NCBI GenBank assembly: GCA_012517025.1
Contig: JAAYVT010000264.1
Location: 1 to 9,893 of the forward strand
Source of the DNA: Phyllobacteriaceae bacterium
GTDB lineage: Bacteria; Pseudomonadota; Alphaproteobacteria; Rhizobiales; Ancalomicrobiaceae
DNA: 9,893 nucleotides
Direction: 5' to 3'
The notes below the pieces were generated by a model, which did not search any database, was not told the origin of the DNA, and saw nothing but the letters and a program-made list of their open reading frames with translations. Positions 6,622-9,893 of the stretch are shown here, in pieces. How positions within the stretch are numbered: the first letter of the stretch is position 1; each line of letters starts with the position of its first letter. The position numbers and the translations under genes are program-made.

Positions 6622-6642
6622 AAAAAACACAAGGCCCGGGCC
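6622..6642 (-). terminator. Weak candidate terminator after the lipoate ligase-DUF116 gene
   Basis: On the minus strand the self-complementary GGCCCGGGCC (6633-6642) is followed, after TTGTG, by six T residues (6622-6627), 12 bp beyond the stop codon. The hairpin can only form three base pairs with a four-base loop, so the stem is too short for a confident intrinsic terminator. Its position and the T tract are suggestive only. Confidence 0.3.
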
Positions 6643-6654
6643 GCTGCGACGCGT

Positions 6655-8226
6655 TCAACCCTCCCCCGCCCCGGGCTCCGAGGTCGGGCCGGGGATCCGC
6701 GCCATCACCTTTTCCAGCGTGTCGAGGTCGAGCGCCGCCGCGGCCTTGAAGGTGCCGGCATAGGCGAGGTGTTCCTCCTTGAGGTCGTAACAGGTGGCCC
6801 CGACGATATCCATCAACACCCCGTCCATCCCCGCCTCGCGGAAGGCGACGTGGCGCTTCAAGAAGAAGTCGGAGCAGCACATGCCGACGTAGGCGGTGAC
6901 GCCGCGCGCCTTCATCTCGGCCAGCGTCTCGCCGAGATGCTCGAAATTGAGGATCGTCGTCACCTCGAGCCCGCGCTCGTGAGCGAGCCGGTAGGCGTCG
7001 CCGACGGCGCAGTGGCCGCAGTCGATGCAGTCCGGGGTCGGGCGCAGCGCGCACCACGCCGGCTTGGCGCAATAGGGCACCAGCACCACGCCGGCGCGAT
7101 CCAGCGCATCGAGCGCGTCGCCGCCTGGGCCAGCGAGCATCACCCCGGTCGCCGCCGCCGCGTCGAGCCCGAGCGCCCCGGCGAGGCGGGCCTTCTCGGC
7201 GGCGCGGGCGGCGAGGCGGACGAGGTCGGGCGGGCCGAAGCCGACGAAGCGGTCGTCCGGACGGGTGAGACGGGCGGTCGCGACGGCGAGCTCGGCGAGC
7301 GGAACCCCGACGAGGCCGGTCGCCAGACGTGCCGCGAGATCGGCGGGCGTATGGGCGGCGTCGGTGGCGAAGGCGGCGGAGGTCACCGTGTCGTCGGCGG
7401 CGCGGGTCAGGCGCAGGCGAAGCGTGGCACGGGCGGTACGCTCGAAGGTTTCGAGGACGTCGGCGGCGGCGTCTTCCCAGGGATCGGCCGGTTCCGGCGT
7501 CTCGACGTCGGGAAAGGGGGCCTCGTTCTCCACCGGTCGGGCGACGAAGCGGGTGGCCACCGCCGCGGTCAGCGCCGCGACGATCGTCGCGTCGTCGGGG
7601 ACGGGGTCGAGGCGATCGGACAGGGTGGCGACGCGCTCGCGGGCGTGCTCGAGCCCGGTGCGGGTCAGCTTTTCGGTCGGCACCAAAAGCGCGGAGAGCG
7701 CGGCGGCGACGTCGAACCGCACCAGCAGCGTGGCGAAGAGCAGCGCCTCCTCCCCGGTCTCGACGAGGAACACCGAAGCGATCTTGGCGCCGCCGGCGAT
7801 CTGGACGTCGTTCGGGGGAACGAAGACGGCCTCGACCCCGAGCCCCGCCAAAGCCGCCACCAGAAGCGCGCCGCCGGTCGCCAACCGCTCGGCCGGATCG
7901 GCGCCGAGGCGGGCCCGGTCGGCGGCGAGACAAAAGGCCCATTGATCGGGATCGTGCCAGAGCGCGCCGCCGCCGGTCGGCCGGCGCAGCACCGGCACGC
8001 CGTGTTCGCGGCACCACGCCCGACGCACCTCGCGGACGATCGCCTGATCGCGCCCGACCGAGACCGCCGCCGTCGGCCGCCACAGCACCAAGGCGAGGTC
8101 GGGCCCCTCGCCCCGCAACGCCGCCGCCCGGGCGAAGCCGGCGGGCAGCGCGCGCGGCGCATCCGCGACCGCACGGGCGAATCGCGTCGTCTCGACGCCG
8201 AAGGCGGAATCGCGTCCTTCGCTCAT
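6655..8226 (-). CDS. Lipoate-protein ligase-like domain fused to a DUF116-like cysteine-rich domain
   Basis: Protein of 523 residues, no signal peptide or membrane segment. Residues about 25-235 look like the lipoate/octanoate ligase (BPL/LplA) fold: RRPTGGG (81-87) followed by H91-D92 is the adenylate-binding signature, and NDVQIAGGAKIA (139-150) carries K148 at the position of the catalytic lysine. Residues about 250-330 may be an accessory domain like that of LplA. The C-terminal part, about 375-495, resembles DUF116: a cysteine cluster C386, C392, C400, C403, C406, then GMCCSDFF (448-455) with C450/C451, and C479. These cysteines suggest a metal or Fe-S site (inference). The ligase half would activate and transfer a lipoyl-type acid to a carrier protein; the DUF116 role is unknown. 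I use ATG 8226, with GGAGAAGGG just upstream; in-frame ATGs at 8256 and 8295 have no well-spaced site. It lies 149 bp upstream of proS and appears separately transcribed. Confidence 0.85.
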   Translation of the reverse strand: MSEGRDSAFGVETTRFARAVADAPRALPAGFARAAALRGEGPDLALVLWRPTAAVSVGRDQAIVREVRRAWCREHGVPVLRRPTGGGALWHDPDQWAFCLAADRARLGADPAERLATGGALLVAALAGLGVEAVFVPPNDVQIAGGAKIASVFLVETGEEALLFATLLVRFDVAAALSALLVPTEKLTRTGLEHARERVATLSDRLDPVPDDATIVAALTAAVATRFVARPVENEAPFPDVETPEPADPWEDAAADVLETFERTARATLRLRLTRAADDTVTSAAFATDAAHTPADLAARLATGLVGVPLAELAVATARLTRPDDRFVGFGPPDLVRLAARAAEKARLAGALGLDAAAATGVMLAGPGGDALDALDRAGVVLVPYCAKPAWCALRPTPDCIDCGHCAVGDAYRLAHERGLEVTTILNFEHLGETLAEMKARGVTAYVGMCCSDFFLKRHVAFREAGMDGVLMDIVGATCYDLKEEHLAYAGTFKAAAALDLDTLEKVMARIPGPTSEPGAGEG

Positions 8227-8404
8227 GCCCTTCTCCGACCGCTCCTGCCCCACCATCTCCCCTCGCCGGCCGCTCGTCCACCGCGACGATCCCATACGAC
8301 AATAGTCGCACCACCCAACCCGTTTCTCATGATTCCCACATAATTCATTGTCTCACAAGCGATATTAGAGTTTTTGAATTGATGGGGAAAATACGCAGGC
8401 GGCG

Positions 8405-8433
8405 ATGACAAACCGATTTAGCTTCGGTAAGGT
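8405..8433 (+). promoter_or_regulatory. Candidate sigma-70-type promoter for a small RNA
   Basis: ATGACA (8405-8410; five of six to TTGACA) lies exactly 17 bp before TAAGGT (8428-8433; matches TA...T of TATAAT). Transcription would begin near 8440 on the plus strand. The -10 match is only moderate; the support comes mainly from the downstream orphan terminator. Confidence 0.3.
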
Positions 8434-8439
8434 CGTGTG

Positions 8440-8658
8440 CATCAGAAGGGGGTGAGCGAAGACCGGAACGGCGCGCTCGAAACCTCCCACACGAAAACAC
8501 GCGGTCTGAGTCTCGGGAGGAAGACCTCGCGCGCCCGTCGCCACTGCGCAGACGGAGCAGCCGAAAGCTCGTCGTCTTCGGGGATGGCGAACGATACGAA
8601 GAGGTCCAACGCGCAACTGGTCGAAGAAGCAAGGCTCCGGAAGGTGCCTTGCTTTTTT
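8440..8658 (+). ncRNA. Candidate small RNA ending at a strong intrinsic terminator
   Basis: A predicted plus-strand transcript of about 220 nt in an intergenic region with no credible plus-strand protein gene. The 3' end is well defined by the terminator at 8627-8658. The 5' end is inferred from the promoter-like pair at 8405-8433. Inside, GGCGCGC (8470-8476) can pair with GCGCGCC (8529-8535), and CCTCCC (8483-8488) with GGGAGG (8515-8520), giving an extended imperfect hairpin. CCTCCC is an anti-Shine-Dalgarno-like motif of the kind found in base-pairing sRNAs of alphaproteobacteria, but here it is at least partly in a stem. I could not match it to 6S RNA, SRP RNA, RNase P RNA, tmRNA or a riboswitch. 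The alternative is a leader or relic of a lost gene. Confidence 0.4.
8627..8658 (+). terminator. Intrinsic terminator with no protein gene upstream on its strand
   Basis: AAGCAAGGC (8627-8635) pairs perfectly with GCCTTGCTT (8646-8654), two further CC/GG pairs close around a GGAA loop after a T-T mismatch, and six T residues (8653-8658) follow on the plus strand. Read on the minus strand the same hairpin is followed only by CTTCGACC, so it would terminate the hydrolase transcript poorly. Orientation therefore points to a plus-strand transcript. Confidence 0.8.
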
Positions 8659-8697
8659 GTTGGTCGATACGGTCGCGGCGGCGACGCGAACCCTCCT

Positions 8698-9528
8698 TCA
8701 TCCACCAGCGGCGGTCGAATCGGTCGTCGTACCGGCTCCGGCGGCGAGACGGGCGATCTCGCGCTCGAGCGCGGCGAGGAAGCGGTCGCGCACCGCCGGC
8801 TCGCGCCACGGCGAATGACCGCAACGGTCGAGCCGATGCAGCGTCAGCCCGCCCGGGATCGCCTCGGCGAGGCCGGCGATCGCTTCGATCGGGTGAGGGT
8901 CGTGGTCGCCGTGGAAGGCGACGACCGGATGAGCGAGCCGCGACAAGGCGCGGCGCAACGCGCCGGTCGCGCGCAAAGCCGCTCCCTCCGGCCAGACCGC
9001 ACGGAAGACGTCGACGCGAAATGCGACGGTGCCGTCGTCCTCGGCGGCGGCGGGATCCCAGGCGTCGGTACGGGCGAAGAGCCGGCCGAGACGGCCGAGC
9101 ACGGTCGGATCGCCGCCGTCGGGATCGGCCGACAGCCGCGCAGCCAGGGCGGCGACTTCGGCGCGATCGACGGCGTCGAGGCAGGCGAGACGGGTCGGCA
9201 GGATGGCTTCGGCGGCGGCGCCATCGAAGGGCGGCGCGCCGATCCAGATCAGTCCGGCGACCCGCTCGGGGTGGCGGGCGGCGAACAGCGTGGTGGTCCA
9301 AACGCCCAAGGAATGGCCGATCAGCACGGCACGGTCGGTCTCTGCGACGGCGGCGGCGATCTCGGCGATCTGGCCGTCCACGCTCGGCGCCGTGCACCAC
9401 GGTTCGAGCACGCCGAAGCGGCGGTCGAGCCGAGCGGCGAGCGGGGCGAGTTCACCGCAGGCGCCGGGGCCGCCGTGCACGGCGACGACGGACCAGGGCG
9501 CGCGGCCGTGACGGTGCGCTTCGCTCAT
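8698..9528 (-). CDS. Alpha/beta-hydrolase family protein
   Basis: Predicted cytoplasmic hydrolase of 276 residues, no signal peptide. The alpha/beta-hydrolase fold is shown by HGGPG (18-22, oxyanion hole region), the nucleophile elbow GHSLG (71-75) with S73, an acid in HGDHDP (206-211; D208 or D210), and the catalytic histidine H238 in CGHSPW. The section about 100-195 is the cap domain. The C-terminus after 263 is a low-complexity Ala/Gly/Thr tail. The fold covers esterases, C-C bond hydrolases, epoxide hydrolases, haloalkane dehalogenases and others, so no substrate is assigned; HGGPG is also seen in proline iminopeptidases, but the length and cap do not support that name. The start has GAGGGGAAG directly upstream. 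It follows ndk on the same strand by 97 bp, separated by a hairpin terminator, so it is probably expressed separately. Confidence 0.88.
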   Translation of the reverse strand: MSEAHRHGRAPWSVVAVHGGPGACGELAPLAARLDRRFGVLEPWCTAPSVDGQIAEIAAAVAETDRAVLIGHSLGVWTTTLFAARHPERVAGLIWIGAPPFDGAAAEAILPTRLACLDAVDRAEVAALAARLSADPDGGDPTVLGRLGRLFARTDAWDPAAAEDDGTVAFRVDVFRAVWPEGAALRATGALRRALSRLAHPVVAFHGDHDPHPIEAIAGLAEAIPGGLTLHRLDRCGHSPWREPAVRDRFLAALEREIARLAAGAGTTTDSTAAGG

Positions 9529-9572
9529 CTTCCCCTCCCCGTCCCTCTGCGCCGATGCGGCCGAAACGACGA

Positions 9573-9596
9573 AGGCCCGGGCGGGTGCCCGGGCCT
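9573..9596 (-). terminator. Hairpin terminator downstream of ndk
   Basis: A perfect 10-bp stem, AGGCCCGGGC (9573-9582) with GCCCGGGCCT (9587-9596), closes a four-base loop, 30 bp beyond the ndk stop codon. On the minus strand it is followed by TCGTCGTTT, a modest T-rich tail. It probably ends the ndk transcript before the hydrolase gene. Confidence 0.7.
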
Positions 9597-9626
9597 CTCG
9601 CGAACACGGGGCGCGGCGCGCCGGGA

Positions 9627-9893
9627 TCAGCCGACGATTTCGAGACCGGAGAAGAAGAAGGCGATCTCCTCGGCGGCGGTCTCCGGGGCGTCGGAGCCGT
9701 GCACCGAGTTCTCGCCGATCGACAGGGCGAAGTCCTTGCGGATAGTGCCCTCGGCGGCGTTGGCCGGGTTGGTGGCGCCCATGATCTCGCGGTTGGCGAG
9801 GACGGCGTTCTCGCCCTCGAGCACCTGCGCCACGATCGGGCCGGAGGACATGAACTCGGTCAGCTCGCCGAAGAACGGACGCTCCTTGTGGAC
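9627..9893 (-). CDS. ndk: Nucleoside diphosphate kinase, C-terminal part (cut by window edge)
   Basis: The last 88 residues of a cytoplasmic nucleoside diphosphate kinase, which transfers the gamma-phosphate of ATP to nucleoside diphosphates through a phosphohistidine. The visible part begins VHKERPFFGELTEFMSSGP and includes GATNPANA and the active-site segment ENSVHGSDAP with its phosphorylated histidine. The family-typical end FFFSGLEIVG is intact. Full-length bacterial Ndk is about 140 residues, so roughly the first 50 lie beyond the right edge; the internal ATG at 9851 is not the start. The hairpin at 9573-9596 follows the gene. Confidence 0.97.
   Translation of the reverse strand, partial: VHKERPFFGELTEFMSSGPIVAQVLEGENAVLANREIMGATNPANAAEGTIRKDFALSIGENSVHGSDAPETAAEEIAFFFSGLEIVG

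Larger units (their letters stand above)
8227..8697. other. 471-bp intergenic region with a local AT-rich patch
   Basis: This gap separates the lipoate ligase-DUF116 gene from the alpha/beta hydrolase. About 8325-8400 is clearly AT-richer than the rest of the window and contains a T5 run at 8371-8375; it may hold the promoter of the minus-strand gene at 8226, but I found no -35/-10 pair with good spacing. The right half, 8405-8658, carries plus-strand promoter-like, hairpin and terminator signals listed separately. Short open frames here (for example 8365-8616 minus) have no ribosome-binding site or recognisable motif and are not called genes. Confidence 0.6.

Noticed and set aside
6583..8343. 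Plus-strand open frame of 586 codons opposite the lipoate ligase-DUF116 gene
   Set aside because: No domain motif is visible and the composition is typical of antisense frames; the minus strand has clear ligase and cysteine motifs in the same stretch.
8515..8560. GCCACTG and GGAAGACC strings recalling a cobalamin riboswitch
   Set aside because: The order and spacing of the conserved boxes are wrong (the B12-box-like string precedes GCCACTG) and no cobalamin-related gene follows on that strand.
8365..8616. An 83-codon minus-strand open frame in the intergenic gap
   Set aside because: No ribosome-binding site, arginine-rich low-complexity start and no family resemblance; it overlaps the candidate sRNA.
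8627..8654. TCCGGAAGG resembling the SRP RNA tetraloop region
   Set aside because: It is explained as the apical part of the intrinsic terminator, and the SRP RNA flanking consensus is absent.
8452..9893. Plus-strand frame from a GTG at 8452 (in-frame ATG at 8584) with no stop up to the window end
   Set aside because: It runs through the orphan terminator and then antisense to the hydrolase and ndk. It has no recognisable motif, so it is a GC-driven shadow frame.

Overview
The window comes from a GC-rich bacterial chromosome, most likely an alphaproteobacterium and probably Hyphomicrobiales-like. The evidence is the compact operon proS-lolC-lolD, a short prolyl-tRNA synthetase of 440 residues without the inserted editing domain, a single LolC/E-type permease, and a cold-shock protein with two cold-shock domains. 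This placement is inference from gene content; no rRNA or other taxonomic marker is present. Because of the GC bias, nearly every gene casts long open frames on the opposite strand. No tRNA, rRNA, CRISPR array, insertion sequence or phage gene was seen.

Layout. On the minus strand at the left are a double cold-shock-domain protein (76-654) and a Sir2-family deacylase (868-1623). Their 213-bp gap contains a 17-bp perfect palindrome. Only 33 bp from the Sir2 start, a glyoxalase I-like gene (gloA, 1657-2115) runs divergently on the plus strand. It is followed by a MarR-GNAT fusion regulator (2191-3129), preceded by a perfect 12-bp-arm inverted repeat that is a strong operator candidate. This gene converges on the minus-strand operon proS (5183-6505), lolC (3882-5168) and lolD (3157-3885), in which the genes are 14 bp apart or overlap by 4 bp. 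ProS charges tRNA-Pro. LolC and LolD form the inner-membrane ABC machine that releases outer-membrane lipoproteins.

Upstream of proS on the same strand lies the most unusual gene (6655-8226). It has an N-terminal lipoate-protein-ligase-type domain joined to a C-terminal cysteine-rich domain that resembles DUF116. The 471-bp gap to its right (8227-8697) has an AT-richer segment and, on the plus strand, a plausible promoter, a long imperfect hairpin and a textbook intrinsic terminator with no protein gene to serve. This looks like an unannotated small RNA of about 220 nt. The right end holds an alpha/beta hydrolase (8698-9528), a strong hairpin terminator (9573-9596) and the 3' end of ndk (9627 to the window edge), all minus strand.

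Most of the window is housekeeping. The parts worth a second look are the lipoate ligase-DUF116 fusion, the orphan terminator and candidate sRNA, and the MarR-GNAT gene with its palindrome.
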